Positions 30,152 to 39,912 of a stretch of DNA of 64,000 nt are shown here, one piece after another. Each line of letters opens with the position of its first letter. The stretch's first letter is position 1. The stretch covers positions 124,001 to 188,000 of the forward strand of contig CAWJKE010000010.1 of NCBI GenBank assembly GCA_963843455.1, read 5' to 3'. The notes beneath the pieces are model-generated. The model was not told the origin of the DNA. It saw nothing but the letters and a program-made list of their open reading frames with translations, and made no database searches. This DNA comes from CAIQPS01 sp963843455 (lineage in GTDB: Bacteria > Actinomycetota > Thermoleophilia > RBG-16-64-13). The translations under genes and the position numbers were made by a program.

Positions 30152-31306
30152 TCACTCGTACCGCAGGGCGAGGACCGGCCTGAGCCGCGCCGCGTGGAAG
30201 GACGGGTAGAAGCCGCTGGCCACGCCGAGGATCACTGCGAAGGCGACGGCGCCGATGGCCAGGCGGGGGGTCACCAGGAAGAGCACCGTTCCGCTTTGTC
30301 CCATCAGGGCGTTCACCACGGTCGCGGCGATCCAGCCGAGCAGCAGGCCCGTGGCCCCGCCCAGGAAGCCGATCAACGCCGATTCGGTAAGGAACTGGCC
30401 GACGATCTGCCGACCGGAGGCGCCGATGGCCTTGCGGATGCCGATCTCGCGGGTCCGCTCGAGCACCGACATGGTCATGGTGTTGACCACCGACAGGCCG
30501 CCTACCAGCAGGGAGATGAGCGCCACGCCGAAGATGATGCCGTTGAAGATCTTGGTCATGCTCTTGAACTGATCGATGAAGGCCTGCGGACCCGACGCGC
30601 TCACGCCCGCGACCGTCCCCTCGATGGTCGAGGCGAGCTGATCGGGATCGACACCCGGATCCGGATAGGCCGTGATCGAGGTGGCTAGTTCATCGGGGTT
30701 CACCTGCTGCTGCACTATGGCGGGCAGGTCGGCGAATAGGAGTTGCTGCACGTCGCGGAGGCTTACGACCACTGTGTTGTCGGGGGCGGTGAGGGTCTTG
30801 TCGTAGATGCCGACCACCTCGAAGGACTTGCCCCTCAGGTCGACCGTCCCTCCGACCTTCGCGCCCAGTGCTTTTGCGATGTCGCACCCCACGACAGCCT
30901 TGCCGCGATCGGCAGCGGTCAGGTCGCGGCCTTCGGCCATCCGGAGCTCGAAAGTCTCATAGCCCTGGTTCCGCATGTCGCTGCCGACGATGCCGTTCAT
31001 GGACATGCTGCTTTCGTTATCCAGCAAGATGTAGATACTGGCGCTGGCCCGAGCCACACCAGGAACGCCCTCGATCTCCTGGATGCGGTTGACCGCGATA
31101 GGCGTGGTGCTGTAGGCGCCGGTGGGGGTGGAGGCGTCGGTGATGACGACTTTGTCGCTGTAGTAGCGGGTTCCGCCGGACACCATCAGGTTGATCTTCT
31201 CGGCCATGCTGCCCATAACGACCAGGGCGAACACCCCGATGGTGATGCCGAAGATGGTCAAGAAGGCCCTCATCTTCCTGCGAAACACGTTCCTGAAGAT
31301 CCTCAT
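30152..31306 (-). CDS. ABC transporter permease, MacB/FtsX type
   Basis: A 384-residue permease: one N-terminal helix (about 15-35), an extracytoplasmic MacB-PCD domain (about 40-250), and three C-terminal helices (about 260-285, 310-340, 350-370), the type VII ABC topology. Characteristic pieces are MRIFRNVFRRKMRAFLTIFG and ERTREIGIRKAIGASGRQI. Such transporters couple ATP use to work outside the membrane (lipoprotein handling, peptide export, signalling) rather than classic import. It is the first gene of a minus-strand run that continues with the ATPase and the radical SAM gene. Confidence 0.9.
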   Translation of the reverse strand: MRIFRNVFRRKMRAFLTIFGITIGVFALVVMGSMAEKINLMVSGGTRYYSDKVVITDASTPTGAYSTTPIAVNRIQEIEGVPGVARASASIYILLDNESSMSMNGIVGSDMRNQGYETFELRMAEGRDLTAADRGKAVVGCDIAKALGAKVGGTVDLRGKSFEVVGIYDKTLTAPDNTVVVSLRDVQQLLFADLPAIVQQQVNPDELATSITAYPDPGVDPDQLASTIEGTVAGVSASGPQAFIDQFKSMTKIFNGIIFGVALISLLVGGLSVVNTMTMSVLERTREIGIRKAIGASGRQIVGQFLTESALIGFLGGATGLLLGWIAATVVNALMGQSGTVLFLVTPRLAIGAVAFAVILGVASGFYPSFHAARLRPVLALRYE

Positions 31307-31401
31307 CGCTCCGCCTCCGGTCTTGCGTTATCTGCTGTGTACATGTTCGTCCCCGGTGAGGCCGGGCGAATCAGGCGGCAGTAGAGTCTTGCGACGTCTT
31401 G

Positions 31402-31425
31402 CTGACCGGTCTTATACCTGGTCAG
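31402..31425. promoter_or_regulatory. Imperfect palindrome in a divergent intergenic region
   Basis: CTGACC (31402-31407) and GGTCAG (31420-31425) are perfectly inverted around an AT-richer core GGTCTTATACCT. It lies in the 246-bp gap between the FtsX-type permease and the LuxR-type regulator and may be an operator for either. The rest of the gap holds no gene. Confidence 0.35.
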
Positions 31426-31552
31426 ATGGAGGGGGTTTCCGCGCAGAACGCACGCGAAGGGCTTAACGAAACGGGCCTGCGCGGGGTACCCTAGTAGTCG
31501 CTACGTTCCCGGCGCGGGAGCCGCGGCCGGGCGGCCAAGGGGGAGGAGCGGC

Positions 31553-32191
31553 ATGGAGCAAGAACCGGTGCGTGTGATGATCGTCGACGACCACGCGGTG
31601 GTGCGTAGCGGCCTGTCGGCGTTCTTGATGGCGTACGACGATTTGGAGTTCGTGGGCGATGCGGGCGGCGGACTCGAGGCTGTGCGCAAGTGCCCCGAGT
31701 TCCGGCCCGACGTGGTGCTGATGGATCTGGTCATGCCCGAGGTGGACGGCTCGGAGGCTACCCGGCTCATCCGCGAGGCCTGTCCGCACGTGCAGGTCAT
31801 CGCGCTCACCAGCTACAAAGAAGAAGAGCTCGTGCAGGGGGCGCTCAAGGCGGGAGCCATCGGTTATCTCCTGAAGAACGTCACGGCCGACGAGTTGGCC
31901 AACGCCATCCGCGCCGCATATGCCGGGCGCCCCACTCTCGCGCCCGAGGCGGCGGAGGTGCTCATCAGGGCCGCCACTCACCCTGACGAGCCAGGGCCGG
32001 GCCTCACCGAGCGCGAGCTCGAGATACTCCGGTTGATGGTGGACGGTCTGAGCAATCCCGAGATCGCCAAGAAGCTCTTCGTCAGCCGGTCGACGGTGAA
32101 ATTCCACGTGAGCAACATCCTCATGAAACTGGGTGCCGCCAGCCGCACCGAAGCCGTCTCGATGGCCATCCACGGCGGCTTGGTCAAATGA
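31553..32191 (+). CDS. NarL/LuxR-family response regulator
   Basis: A 212-residue regulator. The receiver (about 5-125) shows IVDDHAVV, phosphoacceptor Asp in VVLMDLVMPEVDG, Thr in VIALTSYKEEE and Lys in GYLLKNVTADEL. The C-terminal LuxR helix-turn-helix (about 145-210) has LTERELEILRLMVDGLSNPEI and SRSTVKFHVSNILMKLG. GGAG lies upstream of the ATG. Its stop overlaps the next start (ATGA). The cognate kinase is the NarX-type protein two genes downstream. Confidence 0.94.
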   Translation: MEQEPVRVMIVDDHAVVRSGLSAFLMAYDDLEFVGDAGGGLEAVRKCPEFRPDVVLMDLVMPEVDGSEATRLIREACPHVQVIALTSYKEEELVQGALKAGAIGYLLKNVTADELANAIRAAYAGRPTLAPEAAEVLIRAATHPDEPGPGLTERELEILRLMVDGLSNPEIAKKLFVSRSTVKFHVSNILMKLGAASRTEAVSMAIHGGLVK

Positions 32192-33579
32192 GGCGGGGCC
32201 GACCTCGAGGGCGCAGGACGCGCCGGCCCGCCCGCCGGCCCGGCTTGTTCGGCGCAGTCTTGCTGGCCTTGCTCGCCTTGCTCCTGATGACCGGCCTCGT
32301 CGTCGCCGGGTGCGGAAGCGGCGACCCCTCCAAGTCATCCTCAACGGAGCAGAGGGTTCAACTCGCGTACCAGGACTGGAGGACCGAGTGGTTCCCTCCC
32401 ATGGCGCAGAGAGAGCTGACGATCTTCCAGGCGCAGCATGCGAACCTCAGCGTTTTCTACACCCCTGACCCCGAGAATCTTGCCGACCAGATGCCGCTCG
32501 ACATGCAGGCGGGCAACGCCGCCGACGTCTTCCAGGGCTGCTGTGAGTTCTTTCCCGTGTGGAATCAGAAGGGCTACGTACTCGATCTGCGCAGGTACGT
32601 GGAAACCGACCTGGACCCAACCATCGTCGCCGATTGGGACCCCGCCCAGTACGAGGCCTTCTTCGACGCGAGTGGGCGCCAGTTTGGCGTGCCGAAGTAC
32701 CAGGGCACCCTCGTCCTCTACTACAACAAGGACATCTTCGACGAGTATGGGGTCGCCTATCCAGACGCCTCCTGGACCCACGACGACTATCTCGCGGCTA
32801 TGAAGAGGCTGACCCAGGACACCAACCGTGACGGAACGACCGACCTCTGGGGCAGCATGATCGACATCGGTTGGGACCGACTTCAGGTCCACATCAACGC
32901 ATGGGGAGGCCACATCGTGGATCCCAGCGATCCGTCCAAATGCCTCATCGATAGCCCTGAGGCACTGGCGGCCCTCGAGTGGGTTCGCGCCCGCATGTGG
33001 GACGACAAGGTGATGGCCACGTTCACGGATGTGAACAATGTCGGGACCCAGGCAGCTTTCTACGGGAGCAAGCTGGCCATGGTCGAGGACGGCTCCTGGG
33101 GGCTCAAGAACATCCTGGAAAACGCCGACTTTCGTATCGGGGTCGCGCCGATACCGTCGGGGCCGGCGAAGAGGGTGACGCTAAGCACGACCGACGGCTT
33201 CGGCATCTACTCCGGCACACGGCATCCGCAGGAGTCCTGGGAGCTGGTGAAGTTCCTCGTGAGCAAGGAGTATGGGCTGGCCATGGCCAAAGCGAACCTG
33301 TTGCAGCCTGCTCGACTCTCGCTCGTCCCAGACTGGCAGCGCTTCGTGATGGAGCAGTACCCTGAGAAAGCCAAGGGCATCGACCTCGACGTGTTCGCTG
33401 CCGCACACCGCGAAGGCTACTCGGTCGTCCAGGAGGTCTTCCCCAGCAACATGGACGAAGCTACTCACCTGCTCGGCGACGCCTTCACGAAGATCTTCAC
33501 CCTCGGTCAAGCTCCGGTCGACAGCCTGCACGACGTTAGCCGGCAGATTGAAGCGGCTCAGACAGACGCCGGGGCCTAA
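32188..33579 (+). CDS. Extracellular solute-binding lipoprotein (sugar-type)
   Basis: The 463-residue protein begins with an Arg-rich n-region, a hydrophobic helix (about 20-37) and a lipobox VVAGC, so it is lipid-anchored outside the membrane. The body matches family-1 solute-binding proteins of sugar ABC importers (DVFQGCCEFFPVWNQKGYVLD, GVPKYQGTLVLYYNKDIFDE, WELVKFLVSKEYG). No ABC permease or ATPase accompanies it. Instead it lies between a LuxR-type regulator and a sensor kinase with an extracytoplasmic domain, so it may bind a ligand for the sensor (inference). The start overlaps the regulator stop. Confidence 0.9.
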   Translation: MRRGRPRGRRTRRPARRPGLFGAVLLALLALLLMTGLVVAGCGSGDPSKSSSTEQRVQLAYQDWRTEWFPPMAQRELTIFQAQHANLSVFYTPDPENLADQMPLDMQAGNAADVFQGCCEFFPVWNQKGYVLDLRRYVETDLDPTIVADWDPAQYEAFFDASGRQFGVPKYQGTLVLYYNKDIFDEYGVAYPDASWTHDDYLAAMKRLTQDTNRDGTTDLWGSMIDIGWDRLQVHINAWGGHIVDPSDPSKCLIDSPEALAALEWVRARMWDDKVMATFTDVNNVGTQAAFYGSKLAMVEDGSWGLKNILENADFRIGVAPIPSGPAKRVTLSTTDGFGIYSGTRHPQESWELVKFLVSKEYGLAMAKANLLQPARLSLVPDWQRFVMEQYPEKAKGIDLDVFAAAHREGYSVVQEVFPSNMDEATHLLGDAFTKIFTLGQAPVDSLHDVSRQIEAAQTDAGA

Positions 33580-33600
33580 GGCCCCCGTCCACGCCGCCAC

Positions 33601-35864
33601 ATGAAAGCTCTATTCACGCGCAGCCGTCTGCGAAGAAGGATTCTCGCCTGGTCTTTTGTGCCGACCGCGGTCATCCTGTTTGCCGTGGCGTTGGTCGCGG
33701 TGTATGCGTATGGCCGCGTGACAGAGCAGCAGGCCATACAGCGCAACCAGGAACTCGCCCGCTTGTCGGCCGCGAACCTGGCCGCCGAGATCAACCAGTT
33801 CGCCCTCGATCTGGGGACCCTGACTCGGCAAGCGAGCGTCGTGTCAGGCTCACCGCGGCAGCAGGAGGCGGCGCTGAGAGTCGCTTCGAACAAGCTCTCC
33901 ATCTTCGACGCGGGGACGATAGTCCTCGATTCACACGGCGCGCTCGTCGCCGCTTGGCCCGGTCGACAGAGCGATTACGGCGAGGATTGGTCGTCCCGCC
34001 CCTACTTCGCCCAGCTCTTGCGCTCGTCGCGACCCGTCTACTCGGACATCAGCCCGGACGGAATAGAGGGCGCGCGCGTGGTGACTGTCGCTGTGCCTAT
34101 CACCGGACCCGGGGGAGAGTTCAATGGCGTCCTGGCGGGCATGTTCGGCGTAGGAGCGACTTCGGTGAGTGCGCTCTATGGTGATATCGCCAAGCTCCGC
34201 GTGGGCGTGGGCGGCGACGTATACGTCGTCGATGGGAGCGGCCGGGTGATCCAACACCCAGATGCGGCTCTGGTAGGCATGGACTTGATGTCTGAGAAGG
34301 TCGTCCAGGCCGTGGTGTCAGGCCAGACGGGCGCTCAGCGCACTCGCGATCTTAACCAGAGAGACATCGTTGCCGCCTTTGCTCCCGTCCCCGGAACAAA
34401 CTGGGGCCTGATCGCAGTGGAGGATTGGTCAACCCTCATTCGACCCTTCCAGGGATACCGCACCTTCCTCATCGCGCTTCTCGTACTAGGCCTGCTGGTC
34501 CCCTCGCTGAGTGGTGTGGTTCGGCGTCCGCCGGGTGACGCGCCCGGTTCAGGCGCTCACCGGGGCTGCCCGAAAGGTGGCGGCAGGCGACTTCGATCAT
34601 TCAGTGAGCATCAGCACGCACGATGAGCTACAGGAGCTCGCTGAGCAGTTCAACTCCATGTCGGCGCAACTGCGTGACTCGTACGCTGAGCTGGACAAGC
34701 GGGTGGCCGCCCGGACCCAGGAGCTCGCCACGCTCAACGCTGTCGCCGCGGTCGTCAGCCAGTCCCTCGACCTGGAGCGGATCCTCGATGATGCCCTCGG
34801 CGAGATAATGGCCGACCTGGGCTTCGAGGCGGGAGTGGCCTTCATGCTCCCCGAGAGAGAGGAGCAGGGCGGTGAGGTCCGTCTGATCGCTTCGCGAAAC
34901 CTGCCTGCCGACGTGCTAACCAGCATCCGCACCCGTTCCCCTGAGTACCTAGCGCAGAGGCTGACAGCGCTGGAGGGGCAGCCGGCTCCCCTGCCGATGG
35001 GCTCCATTTCTGAGGAACTCCGGGGTCTGTCTGGAGCCGGCCGGCTGGCGCTCTGTGATCCAGATCCCGGTGAACGCAAAGGGGACGGTATTTGGAGCTC
35101 TGATGCTTCTCACCCGCCGGGAACCGGATTCTTCCCCCGAACAACTGTCCTCGCTCGCGGCCCTCGGCAATCAGATCGGAATGGCCGTCGACAACGCTCG
35201 TCTCTACGAACACGCGGAAGAGTCTGCCGCCGCAGCGGAAAGGAACCGCCTGGCCCGCGACCTGCATGACGCCGTGAGTCAGACCCTCTTCTCCGTGAGC
35301 CTTATCGCCGAGGTGTTGCCCCGGATCTACGCGAGAGATTCGGTCCAGGGAGCGCAACGGCTGGACGAGCTGCGCCAGCTGACCCGAGGAGCGTTGGCCG
35401 AGATGCGCACCCTCCTGCTGGAACTGCGTCCGGCGGCGCTGGCTGAGGCGAACCTGAGCGACTTGCTCAAGCAGTTGGGCGAGGCGGTGACCGGCCGGGC
35501 CCGCATCCCGGTTGAGGTGAGGACCGAGGACACCGGCACTCTGCCGACCGACGTTCGCGTGGCCCTATACCGGGTCGCTCAGGAGGCTCTGAACAACGTC
35601 GCCAAGCACTCGGGCGCCACGGGGGCGACGGTGTCATTGTCGTCACTGGATGAGCCCGAAGGGGGGCTCCGACTGGAGATAAGAGACGACGGGAATGGTT
35701 TCGATCCAGCCACGGCGGGGACCGGCCAACTTGGCCTAGGCATCATGGGAGAGCGGGCTGAGGCGATCAACGCGAGCTTGACCATCAGTTCCGCGCCCGG
35801 CCAGGGGACCACCGTCATCGCCACGTGGTCTCCCGAGAACACAGACCGGGAGTCGCGCGACTAG
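33601..35864 (+). CDS. NarX/LiaS-type sensor histidine kinase with dCache, HAMP and GAF (two frameshifts)
   Basis: ATG 33601 starts a protein with transmembrane helix 1 (about 15-37), an extracytoplasmic dCache-like domain (RPYFAQLLRSSRPVYSDIS, VAVPITGPGGEF) and helix 2 near 285-305. One extra base near 34513 shifts the frame into a HAMP (VRRVTRPVQALTGAARKVA), coiled coil and GAF-like region. A second near 35055 leads to RNRLARDLHDAVSQTLFSV, the HisKA_3 phosphorylation site, then an HATPase domain with DDGNGFDP and GLGIMGERAE. Removing both bases restores 753 residues. It should phosphorylate the LuxR-type regulator at 31553. Confidence 0.85.
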
Positions 35865-35934
35865 CCAGCCGGCTAGGTGCACAACCGTCCATTTGCCGCT
35901 GGTCCGGCTGACCGGTCGGAGGCACAGTGTCTAC

Positions 35935-36324
35935 ATGCGGATACTTCTTGCAGACGACAATGCGGAGATCAGGGCGGCCCTTCGCCTTCTCCTCGAGGAG
36001 CTTGGCGAACGCGACATCGTCGAAGCGGGCGATGGAAGCCAGCTCCTTTCGGTGCTGGCGCAGGGCCCCGTGAATGTGATCCTTCTCGACTGGGAGCTTC
36101 CGGAGGGACGCCCGTGGAGCCACCACCGCCCGGCCACGCAGGCGCATTCGGCAGCGTTGGTCGAAGCAATCGCGCGCACTTGCCGAGATTCCCGGGTCAT
36201 CGCCATGAGCGTCGGGCCCGAGGCGGAAGAGTCCTCCCGGCTCGCCGGGTGCGACGGGTTTGTGAACCGCAACGAGCCGCCCGACCGTCTCCTCGCCCTG
36301 CTGCATATTGGTCGCGGTCGCTGA
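35935..36324 (+). CDS. Stand-alone receiver-domain protein
   Basis: A 129-residue CheY-like protein: LLADDNAEIRAAL, phosphoacceptor Asp in VILLDWELPEG, and a C-terminal GCDGFVNRNEPPDRLL in which the usual Lys is replaced by Asn-Arg. A charged insertion (RPWSHHRPATQAHSAAL) follows the active Asp, atypical for the family. ATG 35935 begins the first beta strand; the frame extends upstream without a clear signal. It lies 70 bp after the sensor kinase and probably belongs to the same phosphorelay, perhaps as a phosphate sink. Confidence 0.75.
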   Translation: MRILLADDNAEIRAALRLLLEELGERDIVEAGDGSQLLSVLAQGPVNVILLDWELPEGRPWSHHRPATQAHSAALVEAIARTCRDSRVIAMSVGPEAEESSRLAGCDGFVNRNEPPDRLLALLHIGRGR

Positions 36325-36410
36325 GGCGGGGCCATACGGGTGGCGCCGTCCGCGAGCGGCAGCCACGCATGGTCCTCTCCACCGCGAACGGAGGCTCGTC
36401 TGGGCGGTGG

Positions 36411-38411
36411 CTAGCGCCGCCGGCGCCGCAGGCGCCGCGCGTCTCCCACCCGCAGGGTCATGCCTTCGGAGTCCATGTGCTCTAGAAGGGCCTGCGCGAA
36501 GCGCCGGGAGGTGCCGAGCAGGTCGCGGGCCTCGGCGAGGGTGAGTTGCCCGGCCGCTTCCATGGCCGCGGCCAGCCGGGCCATCAGGGCCTCCAGCCGG
36601 TCCGGAGGGTAGTAGAGGTCCTCCCCGACCCTCACCAGTCTTCCCCGGCGCACCAGGGCGTCCACCAGTTTCTGCGCGTCGGCGGCGGCGATCCCCGCCG
36701 CCTCGGCGGCCGCACCCACGGTCGGCGTCTCAGCAAGAGCGCTCTGGGGAGGCTGCTCGGCGGCGCCCGCGACGGCACCAGCGAACTGCGCCAGCAACCG
36801 AGCGGTCACCTCGTCCTCGGGCTCGTCCGCGCCCGCGGCTCCTGCCACCCGGTAGCCGTGCTCGCCGCGCGTTATCTCGCCGGCGACCAGTAGATACTCA
36901 AGGGCGGAGTCGAGGGCGGGCCATTCCCTGCCGCGGGCCAACTCGCGCCGCAACTCCCCGACAGTCAGATAGGGGTTCAAGGCGTCGGTCCCGGCGCGCC
37001 GGCCCGCCGCGTCAAGCGTCCTGTCGATGAGGTCGCGGAATGAGGCCCCGTGAAAGAGGCGGGCCCCGGGGCCGGAGACCACTCCCGCCGGTACCGCGCG
37101 GCCGTCGGCCAGCAGGCCGGCGATGGCCGCCCCGATCTCCACGTGCCCAAACCGCCACAGGTAAGGACTCGCTTCAAGTCTCTTGCGGACCAGGAAAGAC
37201 GGGAATGCTTCTTCCAGCAGAAGAGCCGCTATCGCGTCCGGCTCTCCCTGCTCCAGAAGGGTCAGGCGCTCGTGCCACCGAGGCCCCGTGCCGTGCTTGT
37301 GCGCCGCCGGGTCCAAGACCTGCCCCCCGCCGATGGTGGTCACGGGCGTCAGGGAGCGGACGATGAACTGGTCTCCCGGATAGACCAGCACCTGCTCCTC
37401 GAAGCGGAACTGCGCGTAGCAGCTCTCGCCTGGGGCCAGTGTGTCCCGGTCGGCGAGCACCACCTTGACCAACCTTTCGGCGGTACCGTGATCCACGCGG
37501 GCCCGGAACACCCGGGGGACGGGACCGGGCGCGTCGCCGAGGAGGCTGAGTCGGGCATCGGCGAGATAGGTGGGTTCGAGGGCCGGGTCCTTGACCACCC
37601 ACTGCCCCCGGTCGACCTCATGCCGGGCCACTCCGGTCAAGTTGAGGGCCACCCGTTGCCCTCCGGTGGCCGCGTCAACCTCATGGTCGTGCACCTGAAC
37701 GCTCCGCACTCGGACTTCGCGGAGTCCCGAGAAACCTCGGCCTCCGTGAGACGGCAGTATTGCGATGGCATCTTCCGCGGTCAGCGTGCCCGACCATAGG
37801 GTGCCGGTGACCACCGTCCCGATGCCCCGCAGGGAGAAGACGCGGTCGACCGGCATGCGGGTGGCCGGATACGACTGCCGGACCGGGACTTCGCCGCCCA
37901 AACGGTCGAGCTCCGCCAGCAACTCGGGTAGACCTTCGCCCGTCACTCCGCTGACCATCACGATCGGAGCGCCGGCGTAACGGGTGGAGTCGAGGAACTC
38001 CTCCACGTCGGCGCGGGCCAACTCGGCGAGATCCCGGTCGACCATATCGACCTTGGTGAGGGCGACCAGCCCGGTCGGGATACCGAGAAGCTCGATGATG
38101 CGGAGGTGCTCACGCGTCTGGGGCATCACGCCGTCATCGGCGGCCACGACCAAAAGGAATAGGTCGATGCCGGTGGCGCCAGCCACCATGGTCTTGACGA
38201 AGCGCTCGTGACCAGGGACATCGACGACGCTCAGTCGCCGGCCACTGGGAAGCGCCAGTTCGGCGAAGCCCAGCTCGATGCTGATGCCCCGCTCCTTCTC
38301 CTCCTTGAGCCGGTCGGTGTCACGGCCGGTGAGGGCTTTGACCAAGGTGGTCTTGCCGTGATCGATATGACCGGCGGTGCCGAGCGTGAGGGGGCGGAGC
38401 GACCCGGCCAC
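36411..38411 (-). CDS. selB: Selenocysteine-specific elongation factor SelB
   Basis: A 666-residue GTPase. G1 LGTAGHIDHGKTTLVKALTG, G2 region KEEKERGISIELGFAEL, G3 VVDVPGHERF and G4 LTKVDMVD are all seen, followed by EF-Tu-like domains and C-terminal winged-helix repeats that bind the SECIS hairpin (TVGAAAEAAGIAAADAQKL, RRFAQALLEHMDSEG). GTG 38411 lies 4 bp after the selA stop; the upstream frame is not protein-like. SelB delivers selenocysteyl-tRNA to UGA codons. With selA and selC here, the synthesis part lacks only selD, not seen in the window. Confidence 0.95.
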   Translation of the reverse strand: MAGSLRPLTLGTAGHIDHGKTTLVKALTGRDTDRLKEEKERGISIELGFAELALPSGRRLSVVDVPGHERFVKTMVAGATGIDLFLLVVAADDGVMPQTREHLRIIELLGIPTGLVALTKVDMVDRDLAELARADVEEFLDSTRYAGAPIVMVSGVTGEGLPELLAELDRLGGEVPVRQSYPATRMPVDRVFSLRGIGTVVTGTLWSGTLTAEDAIAILPSHGGRGFSGLREVRVRSVQVHDHEVDAATGGQRVALNLTGVARHEVDRGQWVVKDPALEPTYLADARLSLLGDAPGPVPRVFRARVDHGTAERLVKVVLADRDTLAPGESCYAQFRFEEQVLVYPGDQFIVRSLTPVTTIGGGQVLDPAAHKHGTGPRWHERLTLLEQGEPDAIAALLLEEAFPSFLVRKRLEASPYLWRFGHVEIGAAIAGLLADGRAVPAGVVSGPGARLFHGASFRDLIDRTLDAAGRRAGTDALNPYLTVGELRRELARGREWPALDSALEYLLVAGEITRGEHGYRVAGAAGADEPEDEVTARLLAQFAGAVAGAAEQPPQSALAETPTVGAAAEAAGIAAADAQKLVDALVRRGRLVRVGEDLYYPPDRLEALMARLAAAMEAAGQLTLAEARDLLGTSRRFAQALLEHMDSEGMTLRVGDARRLRRRRR

Positions 38412-38415
38412 GAAC

Positions 38416-39912
38416 CTACGCGGAGCGCCCGGCGTCGGGAGACGGCTGCGCCCTGTCGCCGGACCGCGCGACCCGGTCGACGGCCCAGGCCACGCTGTCG
38501 GCCACCGCGTCGACGTCACGCTCGTCCAAGGCCAGCACGTCTAGATACAAGCTGTCCTGAGACACCCGAGCTACTACGGGTACAGGCGCGCACCGGAGCG
38601 CGTTCTCGAGCGCGGCCACAGGCGGCTCCGGCAAGCGGATGCGCACGGCGTGCGATGGCACCTCGGCCAGCGGCATGGAACCGCCACCCGCCCGCGCGCT
38701 CGATTCCTCCACCTCGAGGATGAAGCCTTCGAGGCCACGGCGTTCCATCGCTGCCAGGAGCCGGCCGGCCAGGACGGCCGTCTCCGCCGGCGTGCGCGTG
38801 AGCGACCGGAGGACCGGGATGTCGCGGCGCGCCCGCTCGGGGTCCTGATAGGCCCGCAGGGTCGCCTCGAGGGCCGCCAGGGTCATCTTGTCGAGGCGCA
38901 GCGCCCGGGCGACAGGATGCTTACGCAAGCGCTCGATGACCTCCCGCCGCCCGACAAGGATGCCGGCCTGCGGACCGCCGAGCAGTTTGTCCCCACTGAA
39001 GCAGACCGCGTCGACCCCAGCGCGAAGCGAGGCCGCGACGGTGGGTTCGCCCCGGAAGGCGTCCATGTCGTGCAGAGCCCCGCTGCCCAGGTCGTCCACC
39101 ACGGGTATGCTTCGACGCCGGCCCAATCCCACCAGCTCGCCGAGGTCGGCCTCCTGGGTGAAGCCCATCACTCGGTAGTTCGACGTGTGCACTCGCAGGA
39201 TCAGACCTGTGTCCGCGGTGATGGCCGCCTCGTAGTCCTCCACGCGGGTGCGGTTGGTGGTCCCCACCTCGACGAGGCGGACGCCGCCGGCACGCATGAT
39301 GTCGGGCAGGCGGAACGACCCGCCGATCTCGACCAGTTGTCCGCGCGAAACGAGCACTTCGCGGCCGGAAGCGAGTGCCATCAGGAGAAGGAGCACCGCC
39401 CCGGCGTTGTTGTTGACAGCGAACCCGGCCTCGGCCCCGGTGAGCCGGGTCAGAAGGTCGTCCACGTAGCTCTCGCGCGTGCCTCGGGCCCCGGCCGTCA
39501 GGTCGTATTCCAGGTTGCTGTAGGAACGGGCGACCTGCACCACCTGCTCCACGGCGGCCTCGGAGAGCGGCGCCCGACCCAGGTTGGTGTGAATCACCAC
39601 CCCGGTGAGGTTCAGGACCGGGCGGAGCCCGGGCAGCGCCCACTCCGCGAGCACCGAGGCCGCGCCGGCCAGAACGTCTTCGGGGGCAGACACACCGGCC
39701 GGCGGTGCCGCGTCACCCGTGACGCCTGAGGCGCCCGTGATTCCCCCGGCGTACTCTAGGATCTGCCGACGGGCTGTCTCCAACACCTGCCGCACGGCCT
39801 CCACCACCTGCGTTCGCGGGTACTTCTCAAGCAGGCGAGCGGCGTCCGGGTGGCTCAACAACTCCTCCACCGCGGGCAAGGCACGGAGAGCCTGCCGGGT
39901 GGGTTCTTCCAT
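38416..39912 (-). CDS. selA: L-seryl-tRNA(Sec) selenium transferase SelA
   Basis: A 498-residue PLP enzyme. The substrate and cofactor regions LNLTGVVIHTNLGRAPLS, FAVNNNAGAVLLLLMALA and the lysine in CFSGDKLLGGPQAGILVG (Schiff base) are typical of SelA; the N-terminal RALPAVEELL helix is the tRNA-Sec binding part. ATG 39912 overlaps the stop of the polyprenyl synthase by one base, with GGGAGAAG upstream. SelA turns Ser-tRNA-Sec into Sec-tRNA-Sec using selenophosphate. A short Gly/Ala insertion near residues 57-75 is slightly longer than usual. Confidence 0.95.
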   Translation of the reverse strand: MEEPTRQALRALPAVEELLSHPDAARLLEKYPRTQVVEAVRQVLETARRQILEYAGGITGASGVTGDAAPPAGVSAPEDVLAGAASVLAEWALPGLRPVLNLTGVVIHTNLGRAPLSEAAVEQVVQVARSYSNLEYDLTAGARGTRESYVDDLLTRLTGAEAGFAVNNNAGAVLLLLMALASGREVLVSRGQLVEIGGSFRLPDIMRAGGVRLVEVGTTNRTRVEDYEAAITADTGLILRVHTSNYRVMGFTQEADLGELVGLGRRRSIPVVDDLGSGALHDMDAFRGEPTVAASLRAGVDAVCFSGDKLLGGPQAGILVGRREVIERLRKHPVARALRLDKMTLAALEATLRAYQDPERARRDIPVLRSLTRTPAETAVLAGRLLAAMERRGLEGFILEVEESSARAGGGSMPLAEVPSHAVRIRLPEPPVAALENALRCAPVPVVARVSQDSLYLDVLALDERDVDAVADSVAWAVDRVARSGDRAQPSPDAGRSA

